NCBI GenBank assembly: GCA_052267165.1
Contig: JBKQHO010000061.1
Coordinates: 38,688-102,687, forward strand
Length of the DNA: 64,000 nucleotides
Direction of reading: 5' to 3'
Origin: CAWICD01 sp052267165
GTDB lineage: Bacteria; Vulcanimicrobiota; Vulcanimicrobiia; Vulcanimicrobiales; Vulcanimicrobiaceae
The notes under the pieces are model-generated. The model was not told the origin of the DNA, made no database searches, and worked only from the letters and a program-made list of their open reading frames with translations. The stretch's first letter is position 1; every line of letters begins with the position of its first letter. Of the stretch, positions 38,464-46,069 are shown one piece after another. Both the position numbers and the translations under genes were made by a program.

Positions 38464-39272
38464 ACACGAAGCTACGTAAACTCCGCCTCGGGTATGCGGC
38501 CTCCGTGCTCGAAGCGCATCACCAGGGGGCGATCAACGACAAGCTTGGGTATTTGGAGTTCCTTGAACGGCTCGTCGACGACGAGCTCTCGACGCGCGAG
38601 AACAAGGGCCTTGATAAGCGTCTGCGCGCCGCGCGCTTCCCTGTGCTCAAGACTCTCGAGGAGTTCGATTTCAACTTCCAACCCTCGCTCGACGCGATGC
38701 GCGTTAAGGCATTGGCGAGTTGCGACTTCGTCGCCAAGCACGAGACGGCGCTGCTGGTCGGCCCGCCCGGCGTGGGCAAGAGTCACTTGGCCACAGCGCT
38801 TGGCGTCAAGGCTTGCATGCGCGGTTACAGCGTGCTCTTCGCGACGATCCAACATCTCGCTTCGCAGCTCAGCGCCGCGATGGCTGATCTCTCTATCGAG
38901 AAACTCATCGATCAGTACGTCAGTGCGGACCTGATCATCCTAGACGAGCTCGGCTTCACGCCGCTCAACAAGGTCGTTGCCGACCACATCTTCCGCATCG
39001 TCTCCGAACGATACGAGCGCGGGGCGAGCATCGTCACCAGCAACAAGCCCTTCGAGCTCTGGGGCGAGATGTTCGCCGACCCGATCCTGGCGACGGCTGT
39101 GCTCGACCGGCTCGTCCACCACGCCCACATCATCCCGATCGCCGGCGAGAGCTACCGGACCCGCGATCGTCGGCCGCCGGCTACCGAGCCTCCGCCGGCC
39201 CAAAAACCCCCACCTCGCCCGAAAAACGGAGCCAAATCAGCCCCTACAACGCGACTTCCCGCTGGCGGATGA
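38457..39272 (+). CDS. istB: IS21-family helper ATPase IstB
   Basis: AAA+ ATPase that selects targets and activates IstA. Walker A reads GPPGVGKSHLATALG near residue 102 and Walker B is LIILDELGFTPLN. The sensor segment YERGASIVTSNKPFELWG follows. At 271 residues it is full length. The last 30 residues are proline-rich and extend beyond most IstB proteins. ATG overlaps the end of istA. Confidence 0.93.
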   Translation: MLDTKLRKLRLGYAASVLEAHHQGAINDKLGYLEFLERLVDDELSTRENKGLDKRLRAARFPVLKTLEEFDFNFQPSLDAMRVKALASCDFVAKHETALLVGPPGVGKSHLATALGVKACMRGYSVLFATIQHLASQLSAAMADLSIEKLIDQYVSADLIILDELGFTPLNKVVADHIFRIVSERYERGASIVTSNKPFELWGEMFADPILATAVLDRLVHHAHIIPIAGESYRTRDRRPPATEPPPAQKPPPRPKNGAKSAPTTRLPAGG

Positions 39273-39376
39273 CCCCCAGGTCATCCAACTGCCCATCCCA
39301 AACCAACGCACTTGGGTGGGGGCATTTCGCTTACCGAAGCCGGTCCCGTTTCGATTACCGCGCGCAGCGACAGGCA

Positions 39377-39777
39377 TTACGTGGACGCCGGACCACCTTC
39401 GATGGCCGCGATGACCTCGTCCCATGTGGCGGCCTCGGTCGTGGTCGCTCCGGGCTCCCCTTCGGGCGGCTCGTGGCCCGTTTCCCAGTAGACGTTTGGA
39501 GTTCGGCCGCAGCAGGCTCACATCTCGGTCGAAGCCGCTCGTGAAGCGCGCGATTTCCTCGACGGTTTCCGCGACATTCGGTCGAGCAATGACCCCGAGA
39601 TCGGTCGTACGCATCGCGAGATTGCCGCGCTCCCACACCTCGCGAGACGCAACGTCCGTGGCGCGGCGATCCTCTAGCGAGATTGAGTTCTTCGCGATGG
39701 CGGGCGAACGAGAGGCCGCTGAATTCCGCGATGTTGGATTGCTCGATATAAACTGCCGGCGGCTCACGAAACCGCAC
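39377..39777 (-). pseudogene. uncharacterised gene broken by two frameshifts
   Basis: Three consecutive frames each look coding. MRFREPPAVYIEQSNIAEFSG and FARHREELNLARG come first from GTG 39777. Next is RRATDVASREVWERGNLAMR with VIARPNVAETVEEIARFTSGF, and finally PNVYWETGHEPPEGEPG and WDEVIAAIEGGPAST before TAA at 39377-39379. I do not recognise the family. It ends four bases beyond the IS21 target duplication. The GTG overlaps a tiny upstream membrane ORF. Confidence 0.4.
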
Positions 39778-39853
39778 CTGCGATGCCGCGCGCCTTGCCC
39801 ACGATGATCGACGCGATGCCCAACACGATAGCCGAAAGAAGTATGAGAGTCAT
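39764..39853 (-). CDS. 29-residue hydrophobic peptide
   Basis: ATG at 39853 opens MTLILLSAIVLGIASIIVGKARG, a single membrane helix ending in positive residues, then a stop at 39764. Its end overlaps the start of the following (broken) gene by 14 bases, consistent with a coupled pair. There is no strong ribosome site. It could be a small membrane toxin or anchor, but nothing proves that it is translated. Confidence 0.35.
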   Translation of the reverse strand: MTLILLSAIVLGIASIIVGKARGIAGAVS

Positions 39854-39949
39854 AGAAGCAGCTCTAAAGCTTGACGAGGCTTTCCTTAACCAGTGATCAA
39901 GGAAGGAAAAGCCGGGAACAAGTAAACGCGCCTTTCGTGTCGCTCCTTC

Positions 39950-40217
39950 AGCGCGAACGCAGTCCGCCTTTTAGCTACACGCGCTGGCTTACAATATTGG
40001 GAACTTCCTTCGCACGCTCGCAAGGCCTCAGTCTATCCAAGAGTGGTCGCTCACGAGTCTGCGGGAGAAGCTCAGCAAAATAGGCGCAACAGTCGTTAGC
40101 CACGGTCGCCACGTCGCCTTCCAAATGGCCGAGGTTGCCATCCCGCGCCACCTGTTCGCTGACATCCTGCGGTTGATCGCGACGCTGCGCGCGTCGCCCG
40201 TTCCCACGACGGGATGA
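39950..40217 (+). pseudogene. C-terminal remnant of an IS1380-family transposase
   Basis: The plus frame reads LHALAYNIGNFLRTLA, then EWSLTSLREKLSKIGATVVSHGRHVAFQMAEVAIPRHLFADILRLIATLRA and a stop. This is the well-conserved tail of IS1380/DDE group 1 transposases. A one-base gain precedes it, where NAVRL is followed by a stop in frame. The first 350 or so residues are missing, so the element is dead. Confidence 0.8.
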
Positions 40218-40492
40218 ACGCCAGATGATCATGATTTCGAGACTACAACCGCGGAAGATTTGCGCCCTCATGGGTGGAAAGAGGGATCTCCCAGCCCTCA
40301 ACGCTATGGGAGCGGCGCGTCGCTGAGTCGGAGCTCGTCCCGCCGGAGGACCTGGCTGCGCCTGTTTGCCCGGGAAGGGCCCATCTGGTCTCGAAATTCT
40401 GCATCATATGGGGAATCCCAGATAAGACCGCTCTGAGTCAATTTTTCGACCGTGCATTTCCGCGGGTGTGACACGCAAGGAGCAGTGAAGTT

Positions 40493-41344
40493 TTGGATAC
40501 GATGAGTCCATATATCGGTGAAATCCGCATGTTCGGGTTCAACTTTGCTCCGGTCGGCTGGGTCCCGTGCGATGGCCGGCTACTGCCGATAAACGACAAT
40601 CAAGCCCTCTTTCAGCTGATACGCACTACTTTCGGCGGCGACGGCAAGACCGATTTCGCGTTGCCCGACTTGCGCGGCATGGTCGCACCATTAAAGCCGC
40701 TGACGTTCTGCATCGCAATGGACGGTGTTTACCCAGACACGGGGGAGCCAGATCCAAATGCTGATGTACCTTCGGCATTCATCAACGAAGTCCGCATGTT
40801 CGGGTTCAACTCTGCTCCGCTCGGCTGGAGCTCGTGCGATGGCCGGCTGCTCCCGATAGCCGAGCATGAAGCGCTCTTTGACCTGATTGGCACAACTTAC
40901 GGTGGCGACGGCAGGACTAATTTCGCACTGCCCGACTTGCGCGGCATGGTCGCACCATTTAAGCGGCTGACCCTCTACATCGCATTGAACGCAGTCTTTC
41001 CACAAACCGGGGGCCCAGTAGACTGGCCCAACCTCCCAGTGCCATGCGTCGGCGAGGTCCGCATGCTCGGGTCCAACTTTGTTCCCGTCGGCTGGTCCCC
41101 GTGCGATGGCCGGCTACTCCCGTTCGATCCCTATGAAGGCCTCTTTTCACTGCTGGGCACTACCTTTGGCGGCGACGGCAAGACCAGTTTCGCGGTGCCC
41201 GACTTGCGCGGCATGGTCGCACCATTTAAGCCGCTGACTTTCTGCATCGCAACAGGATATATATTAAGTCAAGGTCTAGACGGAGGCGGCCCGAACGGCA
41301 TTCTCCCAGCTAGCACGCGCCGGCGGCGCCGACGCGAGGCCTGA
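40493..41344 (+). CDS. triple tail-collar (MdpB-like) protein
   Basis: A 283-residue protein made of three consecutive phage tail-collar modules. Each opens with a variant of EIRMFGFNFAPVGWVPCDGRLLPI, passes through LI(R/G)TT(F/Y)GGDGKT and ends DLRGMVAP(L/F)K at about residues 3-90, 95-180 and 187-270. Single-module relatives are annotated as microcystin-dependent protein B or tail fibre collar. AAGGAG lies nine bases before TTG 40493. No other phage structural genes accompany it. It may display or polymerise at the cell surface; function unknown. Confidence 0.85.
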   Translation: MDTMSPYIGEIRMFGFNFAPVGWVPCDGRLLPINDNQALFQLIRTTFGGDGKTDFALPDLRGMVAPLKPLTFCIAMDGVYPDTGEPDPNADVPSAFINEVRMFGFNSAPLGWSSCDGRLLPIAEHEALFDLIGTTYGGDGRTNFALPDLRGMVAPFKRLTLYIALNAVFPQTGGPVDWPNLPVPCVGEVRMLGSNFVPVGWSPCDGRLLPFDPYEGLFSLLGTTFGGDGKTSFAVPDLRGMVAPFKPLTFCIATGYILSQGLDGGGPNGILPASTRRRRRREA

Positions 41345-41528
41345 GCTGCAGAGCGCCCTTCTCCCGAGTCGCAAGTAACGATGATACAAGTTTCCGTTCG
41401 TTCGCGCGAAGCCGAATCTCACAGGCGTTCAAGCGGTTTCAAACTCGTGTCGCCCGGGCCGCGGGGTCGGAATTAGAGGCCAGCGCGAGGGGCGCCAGCC
41501 AGTTGCGTGTGACGAGCCCGGAGACCGA

Positions 41529-41990
41529 TTATGCGGCGGTTCTGCGCGGTCGACCACCCTTTGCACCGTTCGCGCGCGACGCTGCCGCCCGTGCCAGGGA
41601 TTTTTTCTTTGCGTTGAGGCGGGCGCCAATTGTGCCAAGTGTCACCTCGCCGGCTGCCAATACGAGGAGCTGTTCGAGCAAGACGCCGTCGTCGACGGCG
41701 TCTGACCAAAGCCCCTCATTTCCTGGAGTGACCACGATGTCGAGCAGTGTATCGGGCGACGCCTGCGCGAACCCCGGGATCGCGATCCGTGGCACGCTAA
41801 GAGCTGAGCCGGTCGAGAGTTCGGCGACGATCGTATCGGTATTTCGGTCGTATCGCCCTGCGCGAATCTTCGTCGCCGTTCGCTCACGCTGGCGTGCAGC
41901 CTTCGCGGCATCGCGCATCTCCTTGGGTGTCGTCAGGATGCGGGTACGCTTCTTGCTCGTCGTTTTCATCGAGGCTGACTCGCTTTCCAA
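41529..41990 (-). CDS. DUF2442-domain protein
   Basis: The 153-residue protein has a basic N-terminus (TTSKKRTRILTTPKEMRDAAKAARQRERTATK) and a DUF2442 core, RYDRNTDTIVAELSTGSALSVPR and DTLLDIVVTPGNEGLWSDAVDDGVLLEQLL. A lysine/alanine-rich tail follows. Its start overlaps the end of the DUF4160-like gene by 25 bases. DUF2442 and DUF4160 genes are repeatedly adjacent in genomes and have been suggested as a toxin-antitoxin pair. That role is inference here. Confidence 0.75.
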   Translation of the reverse strand: MESESASMKTTSKKRTRILTTPKEMRDAAKAARQRERTATKIRAGRYDRNTDTIVAELSTGSALSVPRIAIPGFAQASPDTLLDIVVTPGNEGLWSDAVDDGVLLEQLLVLAAGEVTLGTIGARLNAKKKSLARAAASRANGAKGGRPRRTAA

Positions 41991-42232
41991 AGGGCGAGGA
42001 GTTCGTCATAGGCGCTGCATGCGGTCTCCAAAACAATGCGCAGCTCGCGTGCCGTGACCCGACCTCGGATCGGATCGCCATGTGCCTTTGAAAGCCTCAC
42101 AGCGCCACCCGCCAGAAACTCGATTAGCACTTCGCCGCTACCGATATCGGCGTGGAGGTGAGGCACGGTTGCGCCGCCGTGGTCACCCGAGATCGCCCGG
42201 AAACGAACCTGGCCAATGCGCTTGCTGCCCAC
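41966..42232 (-). CDS. DUF4160-like protein, possible toxin-antitoxin partner
   Basis: From GTG 42232 the 88-residue product reads FRAISGDHGGATVPHLHADIGSGEVLIEF, then VRLSKAHGDPIRGRVTARE, LE(T)ACSAYDELLALW. The HxH in a histidine-rich hairpin and the final helix are DUF4160-like. The frame is open upstream to TTG 42268, but that codon is part of a predicted -35 element, so GTG 42232 is preferred. No ribosome site is seen and the message may be leaderless. It is the first gene of a coupled pair with DUF2442. Confidence 0.65.
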   Translation of the reverse strand: MGSKRIGQVRFRAISGDHGGATVPHLHADIGSGEVLIEFLAGGAVRLSKAHGDPIRGRVTARELRIVLETACSAYDELLALWKASQPR

Positions 42233-42239
42233 TGACGCA

Positions 42240-42268
42240 AGTATGAAACCTAGGCCTAGGTTTGTCAA
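42240..42268 (-). promoter_or_regulatory. sigma-70-like promoter with palindrome in its spacer
   Basis: On the minus strand TTGACA (42263-42268) and CATACT (42240-42245) are 17 bases apart. The 18-bp perfect palindrome AAACCTAGGCCTAGGTTT (42246-42263) fills the spacer. The predicted start falls at or near GTG 42232. A dimeric repressor bound here would block the promoter. Confidence 0.65.
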
Positions 42269-42458
42269 CCCTGGGCGGCTTATCGGCCGCGTTTCTAGCC
42301 CACGATTCTTCCGCTCTCGCAGCCACAGTAAGGATAACCGTTACTTTTCGCAGAGACCGATCTTGTCGTCAGCCGGTGCTCATCGTTGGCTCTGGCGAGT
42401 GCCAGGGGCCGAAGTCATGAGCAGGAGCGCGCCCGCGAGGGCGACGGCTGGTGCTCGC

Positions 42459-42480
42459 CGTGGCACCGATGTGGCACGGA
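42459..42480 (+). repeat. 22-bp direct repeat near right island end
   Basis: Matches 28493-28514 at 20 of 22 positions, in the same orientation. It also forms half of an inverted repeat, TGGCACCGAT (42461-42470) with ATCGGTGCCA (42481-42490). Probable recombinase or accessory-factor binding site. Confidence 0.55.
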
Positions 42481-42493
42481 ATCGGTGCCACAG

Positions 42494-42584
42494 GACGGAA
42501 TTGGACGGAACGAACGGGAGTGCCAATGCGTCACAAAGCCTTACGGTGCGGGCTTTCGCGGCATTAGACGGAACTGGGCGGAAT
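42494..42584 (+). repeat. repeated GACGGAA motifs beside right att
   Basis: GACGGAATTGGACGGAAC at 42494-42511 is echoed by GACGGAACTGGGCGGAAT at 42567-42584, each holding two seven-base half-units. They lie within 105 bases of the right att site and could be further arm sites. Confidence 0.4.
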
Positions 42585-42597
42585 GAGCGCGCGCGGA

Positions 42598-42620
42598 TTC
42601 GACTCCCGTTGGCGCTACCA
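42598..42620 (+). repeat. right attachment site (island boundary)
   Basis: An exact 23-base copy of the tRNA-Glu 3' end including CCA, with no tRNA body upstream. It marks the far junction of the island. Confidence 0.9.
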
Positions 42621-43011
42621 AAGCTTCCTTGGCTCGGCCACGGCTTTCGGCTCGCCGAGTATCCGATTTTACGTCGCTCCGTGATCGCAAAATGTGCGAT
42701 CCGCTTTTCCCGGCGGTATCACCACGCCCCGATTGCAATCCACGCGCTGCCGAATCGTTGCTTGCGCGCAGTTAGCGAACGCTATTTCAAAGCCGCACGC
42801 TGTCTTTCTAGAATGGCGGCCGCGTCCGAAGCGACGCTTGTGGATTCGGCTCGGCTGCGAAGAAATCGGGAGGAGGTTGTTGCTAGTTGCTTCGACCAGG
42901 CTCGAGTCACATTGTCGATGGCGTCCATAGCAAACTGCATCCAGAGGATTGCGCCGGTTCTGATCGTAACGAGCGCAGCACGACCGGTCGAGGCCGAAAG
43001 GAGCCACCCCG
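42621..43011. other. chromosomal flank without a supported gene
   Basis: About 390 bases between the island end and the next gene. Open frames on both strands lack any recognisable domain. A ribosome site for the following gene lies at its end. Confidence 0.4.
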
Positions 43012-43413
43012 ATGCAGCTCAACCCGTACCTGTTCTTCAGTGGTAATTGCGAAGAAGCGCTGACGTTCTACAGCAAGGTCTTCGACGGAAAGATCGTTGG
43101 AGTCAACCGCTACGAGGGCTCGCCGATGGAGAGCCGCGTGCCGGCGGACTTCAAGACCAAGATCATGCACGCCAGCTTCGAAGCGGACGGCTTGAGCTTC
43201 ATGGCGGCCGACAGCAGCCATGATGGACACTCGGGCGGTAGCCGCATAGCACTGTCGGTAGCGACGAAGGACGGCGCGGCGGGCGAACGCGTCTTCAACG
43301 AACTGGCGACGGGCGGCACGGTGACGATGGCGCTGGGCGAGGTCTTCTGGGGCGGGAGGTTCGGCAGCGTAACCGACCGTTACGGCATCGATTGGATGGT
43401 AAGCTGCTTCTGA
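43012..43413 (+). CDS. VOC/PhnB-like glyoxalase-fold protein
   Basis: The 133-residue protein opens LNPYLFFSGNCEEALTFYSKVFDG and ends WGGRFGSVTDRYGIDWMVS, both hallmarks of the PhnB-like 3-demethylubiquinone-type glyoxalase subfamily. The fold is a paired beta-alpha-beta barrel, often metal-binding or dimeric. AAAGGAG precedes the ATG. Substrate unknown. It is the first convincing chromosomal gene after the island. Confidence 0.9.
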   Translation: MQLNPYLFFSGNCEEALTFYSKVFDGKIVGVNRYEGSPMESRVPADFKTKIMHASFEADGLSFMAADSSHDGHSGGSRIALSVATKDGAAGERVFNELATGGTVTMALGEVFWGGRFGSVTDRYGIDWMVSCF

Positions 43414-43426
43414 GCGACGCGCCGGC

Positions 43427-44464
43427 TCAGCGACCCGATTGCAGGGCGGCCGTTACCGCCGTGTCTCCGCCGATCTTCGCGATGTACCACGCCGGATAGG
43501 GAAGCGTGGGCGCCGCGAGGGCATCGAGCGCCGAGACGTCCTCGGCCGTTAACGTGACCGCTAACGCGCCCAGGTTCTCCGTGAGTTGGGCAGGTTTCGA
43601 AGAACCCAGCAGCACGACGTCGACCGGCTTGTGCAGAAGCCAGGCGAGGGCGATCTGGGAAACAGAGACGCCCTTTTCGCGTGCCATCGCGGCGAGCGTG
43701 TCGACGGCGTCGTAGGCGGCGTCCTTCGCCATCGGGATGAAGTCGAAGTCGGCCAGCCGGCCGCCGCCTCCACTCGGGTCTTGGCGCGTATAGCGGCCGG
43801 TCAGGAATCCTCCGGCGAGCGGAGACCACACCACGGTGCCGATACCGGCTTCGCGCGCGAACGCGAAGTGCTCCACCTCGAGATCGCGGCCCAGCAGCGA
43901 GTAATACATTTGCGCGGCGATGAGCGGAGCGAAGCCGCGCGCCTTCTGCCGCTCGAGCATCGTCGCCGCTTGCCACGCCGGAAAGTTGCTGCAGCCGACG
44001 TAACGCACCCACCCGCGGCGCACGACGTCGTCGAGGCCGCGCAGCGTCTCGTCGAGCGGTGTGAATGGATCCGGCGTGTGCAGCGAGAGCACGTCGACGT
44101 AGTCCGTGCCCAGCCGCCGTAAGGACGCCTCGGTCGCCTCGAGGATGCGGCGGTAAGAGAGACCCGAGGCGACGAGCGCCTCGCCCTCGACGCGAAAGCC
44201 GATCTTGGTCGATACGACGACGCCGGCGCGCCGCTTTCCGAGCGCTTTGCCGAGCATCTCTTCGGATTGGCCGCCGCTGTACGCGTCGGCCGTGTCGAAG
44301 AACGTGACGCCGGCCTCGAGCGCTTGGGCGACGAGCGCATCGGCAGTTGCCTGGTCGGCCTTCCATACGCCTTTGAGTCCGCCGGTCGCCGTTCCAAACG
44401 TCATGACGCCGAAGCCCAGGCGGGAAACGATGAGGCCGCTGTTCCCGAGTCGCGTATAGAGCAC
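43427..44464 (-). CDS. aldo/keto reductase
   Basis: A 345-residue NADPH-dependent oxidoreductase of the (beta/alpha)8 barrel type. The catalytic tetrad is present: Asp and Tyr in FFDTADAYSGGQSE, Lys in VVSTKIGF and His in VLSLHTPDPFT. The C-terminal cofactor segment LLGSSKPAQLTENLGAL also fits. Relatives reduce sugars, aldehydes or xenobiotics. It is convergent with the VOC gene, 13 bases apart, and diverges from the flavin reductase-like gene. Confidence 0.94.
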   Translation of the reverse strand: MLYTRLGNSGLIVSRLGFGVMTFGTATGGLKGVWKADQATADALVAQALEAGVTFFDTADAYSGGQSEEMLGKALGKRRAGVVVSTKIGFRVEGEALVASGLSYRRILEATEASLRRLGTDYVDVLSLHTPDPFTPLDETLRGLDDVVRRGWVRYVGCSNFPAWQAATMLERQKARGFAPLIAAQMYYSLLGRDLEVEHFAFAREAGIGTVVWSPLAGGFLTGRYTRQDPSGGGGRLADFDFIPMAKDAAYDAVDTLAAMAREKGVSVSQIALAWLLHKPVDVVLLGSSKPAQLTENLGALAVTLTAEDVSALDALAAPTLPYPAWYIAKIGGDTAVTAALQSGR

Positions 44465-44586
44465 GTCGATCTCCTATTCGTGTCGTATGCTGCTCCGCGC
44501 GCAGGCATTTTTCCGCTGCTCGGCACAGCGCAATTCTCGACTCCCGGAGTGCGGGCGACCGGGCGCGAAGAGGACTGCTTCACGCC

Positions 44587-45219
44587 TTGCCGAGCGAGGA
44601 GCACATCATCGACATCGATCTGACGACGCTACCTTGGGAAGAGGCCTACAAGTTCGCCATCGGGAGCGTCGTGCCGCGACCGATCGCGTGGGTCTCGACC
44701 ACGAACTCGAGCGGCATTCACAATATCGCCCCGTTCTCGTTCTTCAACGTGTTTTGCGCGGCGCCGCTGATGCTCGGGTTTGCGCCGATGACGCCGGACG
44801 ACCGCGAACGTAAAGACACGCTGGCCAACATCCTCCAGCAGCGTGACTTCGTCGTCAACATCGCGACCGAGCCGACGCTCGAGCGCATGGACAGGACCGG
44901 GCGGCAATGGCCTCCTGAGGTCGACGAGTTCGTGATCGCGGGCCTGACGCCGTTGCCGGGCGTCAAGGTGCGCGCGCCGCGCATCGCCGAGTCGCCGATC
45001 AGCTTCGAGTGCGCGTTGCATCAGTTCGTGCCGCTCGGCGAAGGCGAGGGCGGGGCCACGCTCGTGCTCGGGCGTGCCGTCTACCTGCACGTCGACGAAG
45101 GCGTGCTGCGCAACGGGCGCGTCGATCCCGTGCTGCTGCAACCGGTCGCGCGCATGGGCGGCCCGTTTTACGCGCGGCCGGAGATCCTGCCTTATCGCCG
45201 CGCCGACCGGGAGGAGTAG
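44587..45219 (+). CDS. flavin reductase-like FMN-binding protein
   Basis: The 210-residue split-barrel protein has AYKFAIGSVVPRPIAWVSTTNSSG and HNIAPFSFFNVFCAAP, the FMN-binding core of flavoredoxin and flavin reductase families. A C-terminal MGGPFYAR motif is common in the group. The start is TTG at 44587, as no ATG or GTG lies nearby. GAGGAG occurs just inside the reading frame, so the start is uncertain by a few codons. Redox partner unknown. Confidence 0.85.
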   Translation: MPSEEHIIDIDLTTLPWEEAYKFAIGSVVPRPIAWVSTTNSSGIHNIAPFSFFNVFCAAPLMLGFAPMTPDDRERKDTLANILQQRDFVVNIATEPTLERMDRTGRQWPPEVDEFVIAGLTPLPGVKVRAPRIAESPISFECALHQFVPLGEGEGGATLVLGRAVYLHVDEGVLRNGRVDPVLLQPVARMGGPFYARPEILPYRRADREE

Positions 45220-45282
45220 CCGGCCGGACGGCTCGGAGCAACCCGGCTCTGGCGGCGTCTCACCCTCGTCGCGAGCAAGGTC

Positions 45283-45511
45283 GTGATGATAACCGGCGGT
45301 TCGGGCGGGATCGGCAGCGAGACGGCGCGCATGTCGAGGGCTCGCGGTGCGCGCGAACGCGTGGCGCACGAACTTGGAGCGCAGGCCTTCCCGGGCGACG
45401 TGCTCGACAGCGAGGGTTTTCCGGCGCTGGTGGAGCGCATCGAAAGCGAGTTCGGCGAGATCGACGGGTTGGTCCACGCGGTCGGGAGCATCCTGCTGCG
45501 CCCGCTCCTCG
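45283..45511 (+). pseudogene. N-terminal fragment of a short-chain dehydrogenase
   Basis: The frame carries VVMITGGSGGIGSETARM (cofactor motif) and then EIDGLVHAVGSILLRPL, where family members continue with the catalytic region. Here it passes straight into TnpB transposase sequence in the same frame. The active-site Ser, Tyr and Lys are therefore missing. The chimaeric ORF from 45283 to 45960 is not a real fusion enzyme. Confidence 0.7.
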
Positions 45512-46069
45512 CCGGGTCGGTCATTGGCATCGACGTTGGAGTCGCATGGTTTGCCGCGCTCTCCGACGGCACATTCTTCGAGGGTGCCAATTCCTTCGAG
45601 AAGCACCAGCGGCGGCTTGCGCGCCTGCAACGCCGCCTCGCCCGGAAGGTAAAGTTCCCGGCGAATTGGCGTAAGGCCAAGGCGCCAATCAAAGCGTTGC
45701 ACGCATGGATCGCCAGTATTCGCCGGGATCGACTTCACAAAGCCAGCACGACGATCAGCAAGAACCACGCGGTTGTCGTTTCTGGAAGACCTGCGTATCA
45801 GCAAGATGACAGGGTCGGCCAAAGGCACCATCGAGTCTCCGGGAATCAATGTTGCGGCCAAGAGCGGGCTCAACCGGCGAATCCTCGACCAAGGTTGGGG
45901 CGAGTTCCGTCGTCAGCTCGAATACAAGCTCGCCTGGAAGGGCGGCTTGCTCGGCCCTGATTGCCTGTGGAGACGCGCAAGCGCCGACGAAACAGGAAGC
46001 GCGCTGCGCCGCTTGAGCGGCGTACCGCAGAGTCCCCGTCCTTTGGGGCGGGGAGCATGTCACCGGTAG
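45512..46069 (+). pseudogene. IS200/IS605 TnpB remnant with preserved right-end hairpin
   Basis: The first part reads VIGIDVGVAWFAALSDGT, then HQRRLARLQRRLARK and LHKASTTISKNHAVVV. Another frame continues LEDLRISKMTGSAKG, KSGLNRRILDQGWGEFRRQLEYKLAWKGGLL. The N-terminus and the zinc-finger segment are deleted. A TnpB-like end, ACGDAQAPTKQEAR, survives in a third frame. The hairpin CCCCGTCC/GGGCGGGG at 46034-46053 followed by ATGTCA resembles IS200/IS605 right ends. Non-functional, but a structural end remains. Confidence 0.8.

Larger units (their letters stand above)
36892..39366 (+). mobile_element. intact IS21-family insertion sequence, 2,475 bp
   Basis: Both transposition genes are present and uninterrupted. 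The ends are imperfect inverted repeats: TGCCAGGGGTAAGGTAAACG on the left and, reverse-complemented, TGCGCGCGGTAATCGAAACG on the right, with 14 of 20 identical. A second pair of similar GGTAA-GCCCCCACCC-like blocks lies further in, as is usual in IS21. Perfect 6-bp target duplications GCGACA flank it at 36886-36891 and 39367-39372. Intact genes and duplications imply recent movement. Confidence 0.9.
28447..42620. mobile_element. genomic island integrated in tRNA-Glu, about 14.2 kb
   Basis: Bounded by identical 23-bp repeats of the tRNA-Glu 3' end. A tyrosine-recombinase gene abuts the tRNA and an excisionase-like gene follows it. The interior lacks housekeeping genes and is rich in insertion-sequence debris, broken genes and accessory proteins. 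Several stretches look visibly AT-richer than the flanks. Integrase and excisionase are both damaged, so the island is probably fixed. Without it the tRNA would join directly to sequence at 42621. Confidence 0.88.

Noticed and set aside
39975..40301. Minus-strand frame of 108 residues
   Set aside because: It is the complement of a clear IS1380 transposase tail on the plus strand.
45283..45960. Novel SDR-transposase fusion enzyme
   Set aside because: Both parts are truncated and the transposase part is frameshifted; it is an insertion junction.
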